This document shows, piece after piece, positions 30,597 through 38,394 of a stretch of DNA of 42,632 bases (positions are counted from its first letter, which is position 1; every line of letters starts with the position of its first letter). The notes under the pieces were generated by a model. That model was not told where the DNA came from and did not search any database. It worked only from the letters and a program-made list of their open reading frames with translations. This DNA is from Patescibacteria group bacterium UBA2135 (GTDB lineage: Bacteria > Patescibacteriota > Minisyncoccia > Phycocordibacterales > UBA2135): the NCBI GenBank assembly GCA_002327685.1, contig DCXN01000016.1, positions 1-42,632 of the forward strand, given 5' to 3'. A program made the position numbers and the translations under genes.

Positions 30597-30626
30597 ATTT
30601 AGGATTTGAGGTTTATGATATAAAAT

Positions 30627-31334
30627 TTATCTTTTTTTTAACTGGTTTATCGTCTCTACGATATCCTTACTTTTTAAAATAGTGGACCCTGATACTAATC
30701 GCGTAGCGCCGGCGGCAATAAGTTTTGGCGCTGATTCAAAATTTACTCCTCCGTCAACACTTATTGTAACGTTGGGATGTTGTTCGTGCAAATCTTGGAT
30801 TTTTCTGATCACTCGTTCATCAAATGCTTGTCCTTGAAAGCCAATCTTCTCAATTCCCATGAATTGTACAAAATCAACACGCTCTACCCACGGCTCCAAT
30901 ATCTTATTTTCGGTCGTCGTATTAAGCGCAATGCCTATCTCAATGTGTGTTTCTTCCTCTAGGTCAATCTGTTTTCCATTCACACAATCTTTTACTTCAG
31001 CGATAATTGCATCCATGTTGTGCGTGCTTTCAATGTGCGCAATAATGCGACTCGCGCCGAGTAAAAGCCAATCATTGACAGCACGTTCTGGATTTTGAAT
31101 CATCAAGTCAACCTCAAAGTTGATATCTCCCCATGAAGGCATTTCTCCACGGAGCTCTTTTAGCATTTCTATATTTTCACTATATGGCCAACTCTTATTA
31201 GGCACAAAAATACCGTCCATCACATCAAGTTGAACGGTCTCTACTAATCCGACAAAGCGCTCAAATTGCTCTCGCAATTCGCTGAAACTTTTCGGCATTA
31301 ACGCGGGGATGATTTCGATATCTTTAGACATCAT
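30627..31334 (-). CDS. Ribulose-phosphate 3-epimerase-like protein with altered metal site
   Basis: 235 aa, a TIM-barrel with the RPE frame: IIPALMPKSFSELREQFERF, LDVMDGIFVPN, ERAVNDWLLLGASRIIAHIE, GIALNTTT, and TISVDGGVNFESAPKLIAAG with the phosphate loop ATRLVSGSTIL. In canonical RPE the metal is held by His in HxDVMDG and His in DxHLM. Here these read QLDVMDG and EVDLM, so both His are replaced, while the later Asp (VDGGV) remains. The product may use a different metal set or act on a related sugar phosphate. It overlaps the end of rpiB by 4 bp (ATGA-type junction), showing tight coupling. Confidence 0.82.
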   Translation of the reverse strand: MMSKDIEIIPALMPKSFSELREQFERFVGLVETVQLDVMDGIFVPNKSWPYSENIEMLKELRGEMPSWGDINFEVDLMIQNPERAVNDWLLLGASRIIAHIESTHNMDAIIAEVKDCVNGKQIDLEEETHIEIGIALNTTTENKILEPWVERVDFVQFMGIEKIGFQGQAFDERVIRKIQDLHEQHPNVTISVDGGVNFESAPKLIAAGATRLVSGSTILKSKDIVETINQLKKR

Positions 31335-31786
31335 TCTACGGGATATAGATCAATTTTTTTAATCCTCCTAACATGTCGTTCTTCATTTGAAAATGGAGTT
31401 TGGAGCCACAAGTCTATAGCCTTGAGTGCTTCGTTCTCAGGAACAAAGCGTGCACCGATAGAAAACATATTTGAATCATTATGTTCGCGAGAAATTTTTA
31501 TAATATCTAGCACTCCTCCATAATATACTGTTGCGCGAATGCCCTTGAAGCGATTCGCAACTATCGCCTCACCCTGTCCAGTTCCTCCAATGATAATACC
31601 CCTGTCTTTAGTCGGATTTTTAGCAATTTCTTGCGCGGCAAGAGAAATAAAGTCTGGATAATCATCCTCCTCAACATATTCAGACGGCCCTTTATCAATA
31701 ACTTCAAGACCTTCTTTTTGAAGATATTCAACGATTTTTCGTTTTAGTGCAAAACCAGCATGGTCAGATGCGAGAAAAATTTTCAT
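31331..31786 (-). CDS. rpiB: Ribose-5-phosphate isomerase B
   Basis: 151 aa. It interconverts ribose-5-P and ribulose-5-P. The start MKIFLASDHAGFALKRKIVEYL carries the RpiB signature. The active-site loop GGTGQGEAIVANR has Glu, as in the Mycobacterium type, instead of the CGTGIG cysteine of E. coli RpiB. REHNDSNMFSIGARF is also typical. Substrates and products link directly to the overlapping RPE-like gene and the transketolase chains. It lies 40 bp after gap. The C-terminal helix ends in ERHVRRIKKIDLY. Confidence 0.93.
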   Translation of the reverse strand: MKIFLASDHAGFALKRKIVEYLQKEGLEVIDKGPSEYVEEDDYPDFISLAAQEIAKNPTKDRGIIIGGTGQGEAIVANRFKGIRATVYYGGVLDIIKISREHNDSNMFSIGARFVPENEALKAIDLWLQTPFSNEERHVRRIKKIDLYPVE

Positions 31787-31825
31787 AGAAAATTTGAATC
31801 AAGAATTATGAATAAAAGATTAATA

Positions 31826-32908
31826 TTAAGAAGGTAAAATTGTTATCATGATTCCTGATTCTTTAATATGTCTTCCACTTACTATCACGTGCTCTAGAAG
31901 TGTGTGCACATATCCCATTTCATTATCGTACCATGCGAACACTTTCACTAAGTTACCATCTACAACACGAGTAAATGAAAGGTCAGCAATTGATGCATAT
32001 TTACTGCCAACAATATCGGAAGACACAATCGACTCATCAGTTACCGAAAAAGTTTTTTTCCACCGTTCTTGTTTTGCCGCCTTTTTGAGAATATTGTTTA
32101 CTTCATTTACGTCTGTGTTTTGTTTTGCAACAAACGTTACATCTACCAGTGAACCTACAATAACCGGAACACGTATCGCAACTCCGTCAAATTTTTCCTC
32201 AAGCGGGGTAAATGCTTTAGTTACCGCAATAGCTGCTCCTGTCGTTGAAGGAACAATATTTGCCGCGGCCGCACGCCCACGCCTGAAATCTTTTTTGTGC
32301 GTACCATCAACAAGTGACTGAGAAGAGGTATATCCGTGCACAGTATTTAGCACTGCTTTTTCTATGCCGATACCTTCATCTAAAATTGCGATAAGCGGCC
32401 CGCCCGCATTTGTGGTACACGATGCATTTGACGAGATATCACACGTCTTCAATTTTTCTTCATTTAACCCAACAAGAACCGTCGCGCCAACAATGCCGCC
32501 GACCGGTTCATCTTTGACGGGAGCGGTAACAACTACGCGTTTTGCGCCAGCCTCAAGATGTGCTTGTGACTTAGCATAACTAGCAAATATACCAGTTGCC
32601 TCAACGGCAATGTCAACATCAAGCTCTTTCCATGGTAGACGCGCCGGGTCTTTCTGGTGAAGAAGAGAAATAGTTTTTTCACCTTCAGGGGTACTTATAA
32701 CAAATACTGGTTTACCATCACTTTTTTTTGCCGTAATCGGAATGTCGCTTTTGCCATATGCAGAATCATACTTCAAAAGATACGCGAGATTTTCCGGCCC
32801 ATCTAAATCATTAACGGCTACGATGTCTAGTTCCGGATGATTATACGCAATTCTAAAAAATGCGCGCCCAATACGTCCAAATCCGTTGATAGCAATTCGT
32901 ATCTTCAT
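31826..32908 (-). CDS. gap: Glyceraldehyde-3-phosphate dehydrogenase, type I
   Basis: 360 aa. It oxidises glyceraldehyde-3-P to 1,3-bisphosphoglycerate. Rossmann start INGFGRIGRAFFRIAYNHPE, NDLDGPENLAYLLKYDSAYG, catalytic Cys in SNASCTTNAGGPLI, AAAANIVPSTTGAAIAVTKA, and the ending WYDNEMGYVHTLLEHV. The protein is about 25 residues longer than usual, with extra residues around the KSDGKPVFVISTPEG loop and at the C-terminus. TATACT ends 8 nt before ATG and touches the gatB stop, so gap can be expressed separately as a leaderless mRNA or by read-through from gatB. Confidence 0.96.
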   Translation of the reverse strand: MKIRIAINGFGRIGRAFFRIAYNHPELDIVAVNDLDGPENLAYLLKYDSAYGKSDIPITAKKSDGKPVFVISTPEGEKTISLLHQKDPARLPWKELDVDIAVEATGIFASYAKSQAHLEAGAKRVVVTAPVKDEPVGGIVGATVLVGLNEEKLKTCDISSNASCTTNAGGPLIAILDEGIGIEKAVLNTVHGYTSSQSLVDGTHKKDFRRGRAAAANIVPSTTGAAIAVTKAFTPLEEKFDGVAIRVPVIVGSLVDVTFVAKQNTDVNEVNNILKKAAKQERWKKTFSVTDESIVSSDIVGSKYASIADLSFTRVVDGNLVKVFAWYDNEMGYVHTLLEHVIVSGRHIKESGIMITILPS

Positions 32909-32922
32909 ATATAAATAGTATA

Positions 32923-34338
32923 TCAGGATTTACTCAAAGATTCTAAAAACAACTTCTTCAATATTGAGGGATTTGCGGCCCCTTTTGTTTCTTTCATTCC
33001 TTGACCGATAAGAAATTGGAGGGATTTTTCTTTTCCTGCTTTAAAATCAGCTACAACTTGTGGTTTGTCAGCAATAATTTTTTCTATAATACCCTTTAAT
33101 TCCCCCTCGTCGCTTTTTTGAACTAGGTTCATTTCTTTAACAATTTCTTCGGGTTCTCCGCCACTAGAGACCATGATCGCTAAAATATCTTTGGCGCCAC
33201 GTGAAGATATTTCTCCCGATTGAATCATTCGCATTAATTTTGCAAATGAGGCCGTCTTATCAGTAAATGTACTTGTGTCATCACCAATAAGGTTTCGCAG
33301 ATCGCTTGCGATATAATTTGACGCAAGTTTAATGAGTTTTTTGTCCGGCAATAATTCTTTTGTAATACCTTCAAATAGATTTCCAAATTTTTCATTTTGC
33401 ACATACATTTCAATATCTTCATCTGTAATATCAAATTCTTTTTTGTATCGCTCCCTTCTGTCCCACGGTAATTCCGGAAGTTCTTTTTTGAGACTTTCTC
33501 CTAAAAATTCAGGAATTTCACTGATGTATAATTTTGGCAAATCGGGATCAGGGAAATAACGATAATCGTGCGACTCCTCTTTTATGCGCTGTGAAAATGT
33601 TTTTCCTTTATTTTCATCCCAGCCGCGTGTCTCCTGCACTACCTTCTCTCCTTTATCAAGCAATTCAGATTGTCTTTTAATTTCATATTCAATCGCACGA
33701 CCTACAGATTTAAATGAATTAAGGTTTTTAACTTCTACCTTTGTACCTAATTCTTGATCTTGGCTTACGCTTACATTTGCCTCAACGCGCATCTCCCCTT
33801 TTTCCATATTTGCGTCACTTGCTCCAACGTATCGTAAAAGTAATTGCAATTCTTTTGCAAAAAAGACCGCTTGTTGCGCAGTTTCAATAACCGGCTTTGT
33901 AACCAACTCCATAAGAGGTATTCCCGCCCTATTGAAATCAACCAGACTATAATCTCCTGTTTCGTGGGCAGAACGACCAGTATCTTCTTCAAGATGAATC
34001 CTCTCAAGTTCTATATTTGCAAGGATGCCATTTGAAATAAGTGGATATTTATATTGGCTGATCTGATATCCTTTTGGTAAATCGGGATAAAAATAATTTT
34101 TTCGGTCAAATTCAGTAAAATCGGCAAGTTTTCCGCCAACAGCAGTACCAACCCTTAAAACATGCTTCACTGCCTCTTTGTTGATAACAGGCAGAGTTCC
34201 GGGATGAGCCATGCAGATAGGGCAAATATTTACATTCGGTTTTGGTTCATCAGGATCATTCTTTGAATCACAGAACATTTTCGTCCGTGTCTTAAGCTCT
34301 GCGTGTATTTCCAATCCAATTGTTGGCTTGTATTCCAT
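32923..34338 (-). CDS. gatB: Aspartyl/glutamyl-tRNA amidotransferase subunit B
   Basis: 471 aa, full length. GatB is the transamidase partner that phosphorylates and amidates misacylated Glu-tRNA(Gln)/Asp-tRNA(Asn). Motifs: PTIGLEIHAELKTRTKMFC, a zinc site with Cys in CDSKN and NICPICMAHPG, FDRKNYFYPDLPKGYQISQY, TGDYSLVDFNRAGIPLMELV, RVEANVSV, TKVEVKNLNSF. The C-terminal YqeY-like tail is present (KPQVVADFKAGKEKSLQFLIGQ). gatA and gatC are not in the window. TATAAT ends 7 nt before the ATG (leaderless). The divergent promoter of the 34491 gene lies just upstream. Confidence 0.96.
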   Translation of the reverse strand: MEYKPTIGLEIHAELKTRTKMFCDSKNDPDEPKPNVNICPICMAHPGTLPVINKEAVKHVLRVGTAVGGKLADFTEFDRKNYFYPDLPKGYQISQYKYPLISNGILANIELERIHLEEDTGRSAHETGDYSLVDFNRAGIPLMELVTKPVIETAQQAVFFAKELQLLLRYVGASDANMEKGEMRVEANVSVSQDQELGTKVEVKNLNSFKSVGRAIEYEIKRQSELLDKGEKVVQETRGWDENKGKTFSQRIKEESHDYRYFPDPDLPKLYISEIPEFLGESLKKELPELPWDRRERYKKEFDITDEDIEMYVQNEKFGNLFEGITKELLPDKKLIKLASNYIASDLRNLIGDDTSTFTDKTASFAKLMRMIQSGEISSRGAKDILAIMVSSGGEPEEIVKEMNLVQKSDEGELKGIIEKIIADKPQVVADFKAGKEKSLQFLIGQGMKETKGAANPSILKKLFLESLSKS

Positions 34339-34345
34339 ACTATAT

Positions 34346-34351
34346 ATTATA
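34346..34351 (-). promoter_or_regulatory. gatB -10 element (leaderless)
   Basis: TATAAT ending 7 nt before the gatB ATG, back to back with a + strand promoter. Confidence 0.6.
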
Positions 34352-34375
34352 CGCTACATATAATTATTATTTTGC

Positions 34376-34404
34376 TTGACAAAGATTTAATAATTCGTTA
34401 CAAT
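34376..34404 (+). promoter_or_regulatory. Strong promoter of the 143-aa orphan gene
   Basis: TTGACA (34376-34381), 17 bp, TACAAT (34399-34404). It gives a leader of about 80 nt. Confidence 0.85.
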
Positions 34405-34490
34405 ATTCGTGGCAATAATGAGATTGCCATTGTTCCTTCACTTCAAAATCCAGAGCCGCAAGCCACGGGCCGAGCGGCAAGGAGAAAACC

Positions 34491-34922
34491 ATGAGCAACA
34501 ACGAACCCACAATTCTGTTAAGTCTGAAATCATGTCTCCAACCTCAACACACCCCTTTCCTGAACACCATGGTGCAACTTGCACAAGATATTCATGGAGG
34601 CTTCGGAAGAATTTCTCTTCAATTTACAAAATTACTTCTCTCTTCTACGCTCCGTGCTGAGTTCAGATGGGAGGGTATCCCGCTTGCGGATGTGTCTATC
34701 GACGCAGAATTGGATGTCCGAATACACGAAAATCCCGTTGACAGAGAACATTGGATAGTCGAGGAATTCCTTGGGGAACTTACAAAGTCCACAAGAGATG
34801 AGTTGCTGAAAATCGTGTTGTTAAGAATTCCGGCAATGTTGATGATACAAAAAAACAATCAACTTGAGCGCATGGAACATCTTCAGCGTATAGCCGATGA
34901 TATGTTTCCGAAGAACTCCTAA
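34491..34922 (+). CDS. Orphan protein, function unknown
   Basis: 143 aa with no signal peptide or membrane span. The middle (LRAEFRWEGIPLADVSIDAEL) looks beta-rich, and the C-terminus is helical (RDELLKIVLLRIPAMLMIQK). I do not recognise a family. AAGGAG lies 7 nt before the ATG. With its consensus promoter, 80-nt leader and strong terminator it is a self-contained transcription unit like those at 13068 and 27389. It is the only + strand gene in a roughly 20-kb minus-strand stretch, which suggests a separately acquired or separately regulated gene. Confidence 0.78.
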   Translation: MSNNEPTILLSLKSCLQPQHTPFLNTMVQLAQDIHGGFGRISLQFTKLLLSSTLRAEFRWEGIPLADVSIDAELDVRIHENPVDREHWIVEEFLGELTKSTRDELLKIVLLRIPAMLMIQKNNQLERMEHLQRIADDMFPKNS

Positions 34923-34940
34923 TCTTACTCTCAACAAAAA

Positions 34941-34978
34941 GGCGAGAGTGCATATTTTGCACTCCCGCCTATCTTTTT
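34941..34978 (+). terminator. Intrinsic terminator
   Basis: GGCGAGAGTGCA/TGCACTCCCGCC, 12-bp stem with one mismatch, followed by ATCTTTTT. Confidence 0.92.
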
Positions 34979-35020
34979 GAACTTAACCATTCAATCCATT
35001 AACAATAGCTAGTGGCTCAC

Positions 35021-36799
35021 TCACTTCACCGTCACGCTTTTTGCGATATTTCGCGGCTTATCAACATTATTTCCCAATTCAACAGTCAAAAAATATGCCA
35101 AAAGCTGAAGGGGTATAAGATTCATAATAGCACTTGTCTCTCCAGTATCTGGAACTTTAATCAGTGAATTGAATAATTCACTGTCGTCACTTCCGACTCC
35201 AATGATGTACGCACCACGTGCGCGTACTTCGCCTGCTGCATTTAGTATATCGGGCTTTACCTCATCATTAGAAATAGCAACAATAACAATTACCCCTTTT
35301 TCAATCAAGGTAATTGCATAATGTTTTAAGTCACCCGCAGGGATAGAGTGCGCATGTTTATAAGTTCCTTCAATAAGTTTAACCATGCCCTCATTCATGA
35401 TTTGCAAATTCTGAGATTTACCCATGAGAAAAATATTCTGGGTATTATGTAAGTAATGAGAAAGATTTTTTATAGTATTTATTGACTTTTTATTTTTTAG
35501 ATATAGTTGAGACTTCTTTATTAATTCTTGTAAATTATTAATCCCTTCTTTGTATTTTCCTTGTACGGTTTTGGCTACCAGATATCCCCATGCTATTTGC
35601 GAGGTGAAGATCTTTGTAGACATTACGCAGACTTCTGGACCAGCTTGAGCAGAAAATTTAAAATCAGACATTCGTGCCATCGTAGATCCCTCCATATTCA
35701 CATATGAGACAATTTGAGCACCTTTTTTTTGTGCATATTCCAAAACTTCAAGCACATCAGCGGTCTCGCCGCTTTGTGATGGAGCAATAAGCAAATCACC
35801 TTTCCTAAAAAGATTAAAATATTCCCGCGCATCGGCCCCTACAAGACTTACAGCCCTTATTTTCCCATATGCTCTTAAGTAATAGGCTATCTGTGCAGCA
35901 GCAAACCCCGCGGTACCAGACCCTATCGTGTAGATATTCTTTGCTTTTTTGATCTCACGTGCAAGGGCATCGTATTTTCTACGAGATTGTTTAACCACTT
36001 GGTTGATAACAAAAGGATTTTCGTTGATTTCTTTAATCATAAAATGATCAAAATCTCCCTTATCAATCTTGTTATCCTTAATATCTAATTTTTCAGCATG
36101 ATATTTTATGTTTTTGCCTGTCTTTATATTAAAAATTTTAACGTTGTCTCTTCTAATAAAGACGAGTTGGTTATTTTCTATAATTATTGTCTTTTTTACA
36201 TACTGTGCAAAAGAAAGAGTATCTGATGATAGATATATATCCTGATTTTTTTCATCTAGTCCGACAACAAGCGGCGAGCCATTTCGTGCTGCAACAATAT
36301 CGCCATTATCTCTTAAAAGAATGATAGTATTTCTTCCCTTAAGATCTAAGAATGCTTTTTGGACAGCAATTTTAAAATCGGATGACTTATTTAACTTACT
36401 TTCTATAAGCCTTACGATTACTTCAGTATCAGTCTCGCTTTTAAATCGATGTCCGTTTTTATAAAGATTTTTTTTTAATTCTTTATAATTTTCAACAATT
36501 CCATTGTGGGCAAGGACAAAGGTTTGATCAGAAGAACAATGGGGATGTGCATTTTTGTTTGACACATCACCTGTGGTGGCCCATCTTGTATGTCCAATAG
36601 CTATATTGCTTGAAGGTAGAGAAAGTTGGGAAAATTGGACTTCACCGATTTTACCCATTTTCTTTATGAGGTCAATTTTAGAGTTACTCTTAACTGCAAC
36701 ACCCCATGAATCATAACCTCGATATTCGAGTCTTTTTAATCCTTCAATGATTTTTTCGCCAGCGTTTTTGTTACCAATGTAACCAAAGATTCCGCACAT
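35021..36799 (-). CDS. glmS: Glutamine-fructose-6-phosphate aminotransferase (isomerizing)
   Basis: 592 aa. It makes glucosamine-6-P from fructose-6-P and Gln, the first step to UDP-GlcNAc and peptidoglycan. The N-terminal Ntn amidase starts at the catalytic Cys2 (MCGIFGYIGNKNAGEKIIEG), with RLEYRGYDSWG, GHTRWATTGDVSNKNAHPH and ETDTEV. Two SIS domains follow (IYTIGSGTAGFAAAQIAYYL, SQSGETADVLEVLEYA; then IFLMGKSQNLQIMNEG). The end PRNIAKSVTVK is the expected C-terminal loop. The TEST/AE-type signature between SIS domains is more divergent than in E. coli. It ends about 40 bp from the 34491 gene's terminator, which faces it. Confidence 0.96.
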   Translation of the reverse strand: MCGIFGYIGNKNAGEKIIEGLKRLEYRGYDSWGVAVKSNSKIDLIKKMGKIGEVQFSQLSLPSSNIAIGHTRWATTGDVSNKNAHPHCSSDQTFVLAHNGIVENYKELKKNLYKNGHRFKSETDTEVIVRLIESKLNKSSDFKIAVQKAFLDLKGRNTIILLRDNGDIVAARNGSPLVVGLDEKNQDIYLSSDTLSFAQYVKKTIIIENNQLVFIRRDNVKIFNIKTGKNIKYHAEKLDIKDNKIDKGDFDHFMIKEINENPFVINQVVKQSRRKYDALAREIKKAKNIYTIGSGTAGFAAAQIAYYLRAYGKIRAVSLVGADAREYFNLFRKGDLLIAPSQSGETADVLEVLEYAQKKGAQIVSYVNMEGSTMARMSDFKFSAQAGPEVCVMSTKIFTSQIAWGYLVAKTVQGKYKEGINNLQELIKKSQLYLKNKKSINTIKNLSHYLHNTQNIFLMGKSQNLQIMNEGMVKLIEGTYKHAHSIPAGDLKHYAITLIEKGVIVIVAISNDEVKPDILNAAGEVRARGAYIIGVGSDDSELFNSLIKVPDTGETSAIMNLIPLQLLAYFLTVELGNNVDKPRNIAKSVTVK

Positions 36800-36809
36800 A
36801 ATTATTCAA

Positions 36810-36884
36810 TTAAAAATAAATTTGACTCGTCGCTAATAAAACAAAAACAACAAGTAAGGATGTAATCAATATAACTTCTTTCAT
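36810..36884 (-). CDS. Possible 24-aa membrane peptide upstream of glmS
   Basis: An ATG at 36884 opens 24 codons ending TAA: MKEVILITSLL, then VVFVLLATSQIYF, one complete membrane-span length. The stop lies about 10 bp before the glmS start. There is no Shine-Dalgarno and no clear promoter, so it may be chance. A membrane leader peptide or small transmembrane protein is possible. Confidence 0.3.
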   Translation of the reverse strand: MKEVILITSLLVVFVLLATSQIYF

Positions 36885-36921
36885 AGCTTTAAAGTTTATT
36901 TACTTAATATCAAACACGTGT

Positions 36922-37263
36922 TCACTCGCTAGAGAGAGCGCGATTACCAATCCACGTAATTGTAGAAACGATAAGAGCCCCTAAGAATGCACTTAAAAAT
37001 CCATCAACATCAAAACCTTTTATAAACGTACTCAAAAACCAAAAAAGGAATCCATTTATAACAAGTGTAAATAAACCGAACGTGAGTAATGTAATCGGTA
37101 GCGTCAACAATATCAAAATAGGTCTTAGTAGTAAACCAACCACTCCCCACAGAAACGCAAGGATGAGCGCGCTGTAAAAACTTGCTACATGAATACCTGG
37201 CACAAGATACGCCGCCGCGAGAAATGCGAGTGCAACAATGAGCCATTTTGCAATAAAAGTCAT
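36922..37263 (-). CDS. Four-helix membrane protein, phage-holin family (PF04020-like)
   Basis: 113 aa with four hydrophobic helices covering almost the whole chain: IAKWLIVALAFLAAAYLVPG, FYSALILAFLWGVVGLLLRP, LLTLPITLLTFGLFTLVING, and FLSAFLGALIVSTITWIG. The LRPILILLTLPITLLTFGLF motif and size match the PF04020 (mycobacterial four-TM phage holin) family, common in non-phage contexts, where its role is unclear. There is no phage gene nearby, so a lysis role is not implied. It lies between glmS and a PRTase gene. The leader contains CCTATAATCT-type short repeats. Confidence 0.85.
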   Translation of the reverse strand: MTFIAKWLIVALAFLAAAYLVPGIHVASFYSALILAFLWGVVGLLLRPILILLTLPITLLTFGLFTLVINGFLFWFLSTFIKGFDVDGFLSAFLGALIVSTITWIGNRALSSE

Positions 37264-37330
37264 ATCTAGGTATTAGATTATAGGTTTTAGGTTATAAGAT
37301 TGTAAGTTGTATTATATATTTTTACATACA

Positions 37331-37357
37331 AAAAGAAAACCGGAGTAAACCGGTTTT
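37331..37357 (-). terminator. Terminator of the PRTase gene
   Basis: AAAACCGG/CCGGTTTT with a 6-nt loop. On the minus strand it is followed by a T-rich TTTTCTTTTTG run. Confidence 0.9.
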
Positions 37358-37367
37358 CGTAACTCAT

Positions 37368-38054
37368 TTAATTCTCATGTACGTAGGAAAGAATCTCTTT
37401 TGCTTGTTCTTCCTTTAGCAGCCCTTCGTCAAGATAAAAGTTAACAAGCTCGGTAATTGTAAAAAGAGAATGTACATATATCCCTTGTCTTTTGAGCTTC
37501 TCTACTCCTCCCTGCTCCCTGTCTACTACAACAAGACATTCATTTATGAAAACCCCAGACGGTTTAAATGTGTGTAAAGCTTTGTAAACACTTCCTGCCC
37601 CAGTAACCACATCATCAATCAGCAACAGAGAAGACGCGCGAGAAGGAATCGGTGTGATAATACGAAAATCGCCACTCTTTCTTTTCTTCATATTTATAAG
37701 TACTGCGGGATTATCCGTACATTCAGTAACACAGAACAAATGAAAACTCTGAGCCAAACTTGTCCCTGCCGTAGGAAGACCCGCAACAGATCGATATCGC
37801 AATCTCTGTCTTTCTGCTTCATTAAAAAGGGCGCGTCCCAGCATATCAAGTAACGTGCCTTCCAACGGACCTGGTTTCGTATTTCCTGACGTTCTGAGAT
37901 TAAGATAATACGGTGAAAGCGGTGCATCTGGATCCGTGTCATGCAGCCGCAAGGGAAAGCCAGCTCCATCAGGAGACCTGCTTTTATCTAAAAAGACCCC
38001 TTCGTTAAAAAGAGCGCGAGCGAGCACTTTTTTTTCAGGTGTCATCTCTCTCAT
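37368..38054 (-). CDS. pyrE: Orotate phosphoribosyltransferase-like PRTase
   Basis: 228 aa from ATG 38054, chosen because AAGGAG lies 8 nt upstream. Type I PRTase with the PRPP-binding loop SLLLIDDVVTGAGSVYKALH and an orotate-PRTase-like frame: ALFNEGVFLDK near the start, YYLNLRTSGN, RYRSVAGLPTAGTSLAQSF, and VVVDREQGGVEKLKRQGIYV, HSLFTITELV near the end. OPRT turns orotate plus PRPP into OMP. CPR often keep only parts of pyrimidine synthesis, so salvage of another base cannot be excluded. No other pyr genes are near. It has its own terminator, so it is probably a monocistronic leadered gene. Confidence 0.8.
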   Translation of the reverse strand: MREMTPEKKVLARALFNEGVFLDKSRSPDGAGFPLRLHDTDPDAPLSPYYLNLRTSGNTKPGPLEGTLLDMLGRALFNEAERQRLRYRSVAGLPTAGTSLAQSFHLFCVTECTDNPAVLINMKKRKSGDFRIITPIPSRASSLLLIDDVVTGAGSVYKALHTFKPSGVFINECLVVVDREQGGVEKLKRQGIYVHSLFTITELVNFYLDEGLLKEEQAKEILSYVHEN

Positions 38055-38140
38055 GACGTACACTCCTTATCATCCATGCACATATCAACGTTCCTTTGCA
38101 AAAGTTAGAGTATGTTGAGAAACCCGGGTTCCCAAGCCGA

Positions 38141-38240
38141 GACACGTGATTTTTGGTGCGAGGCGTCGAGTCGGAGCCCGAAGTGTATTGAATATACACA
38201 GAGAGCGAGGCTCGCGCGCCGTAGCCAAAAACCACGTGTC
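38141..38240. repeat. GC-rich nested inverted repeat or structured RNA
   Basis: Outer arms GACACGTGATTTTTGG (38141-38156) and CCAAAAACCACGTGTC (38225-38240) pair at 15 of 16 positions. Inside, GGCG/CGCC, GAGCC/GGCTC and the hairpin GTGTAT-TGAAT-ATACAC (38183-38199) can stack. It is more GC-rich than its surroundings. No promoter or T-run is seen. Confidence 0.75.
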
Positions 38241-38304
38241 GCAGGCAGGGAGAGGTTTCGCGACATGCTCTGTCTGCGTTAAAGATAATACTAAATAGAT
38301 ATTC

Positions 38305-38378
38305 TTGTCAACCCCGTTAGAGGTAAAACAACTTCGTTGTTTGCCGAATCGAATGATTCGGACCTCTAACGGGGTCAA
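38305..38378. repeat. 74-bp cloverleaf-like palindromic repeat, copy 2
   Basis: Same orientation as copy 1, 71 of 74 identical. Here the outer arms match perfectly through CCCCGTTAGAGGT/ACCTCTAACGGGG. Confidence 0.92.
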
Positions 38379-38394
38379 CCTGCACAAATGCACC

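Larger units (their letters stand above)
38064..38394. other. Gene-free spacer with nested inverted repeats
   Basis: No plausible coding sequence. It holds the GC-rich nested palindrome (38141-38240) and copy 2 of the 74-bp cloverleaf-like repeat (38305-38378). Confidence 0.75.

Noticed and set aside
36922..37263. Prophage remnant (holin)
   Set aside because: The holin-family label rests on a widespread four-helix membrane family, and no phage structural, integrase or lysis genes are near.
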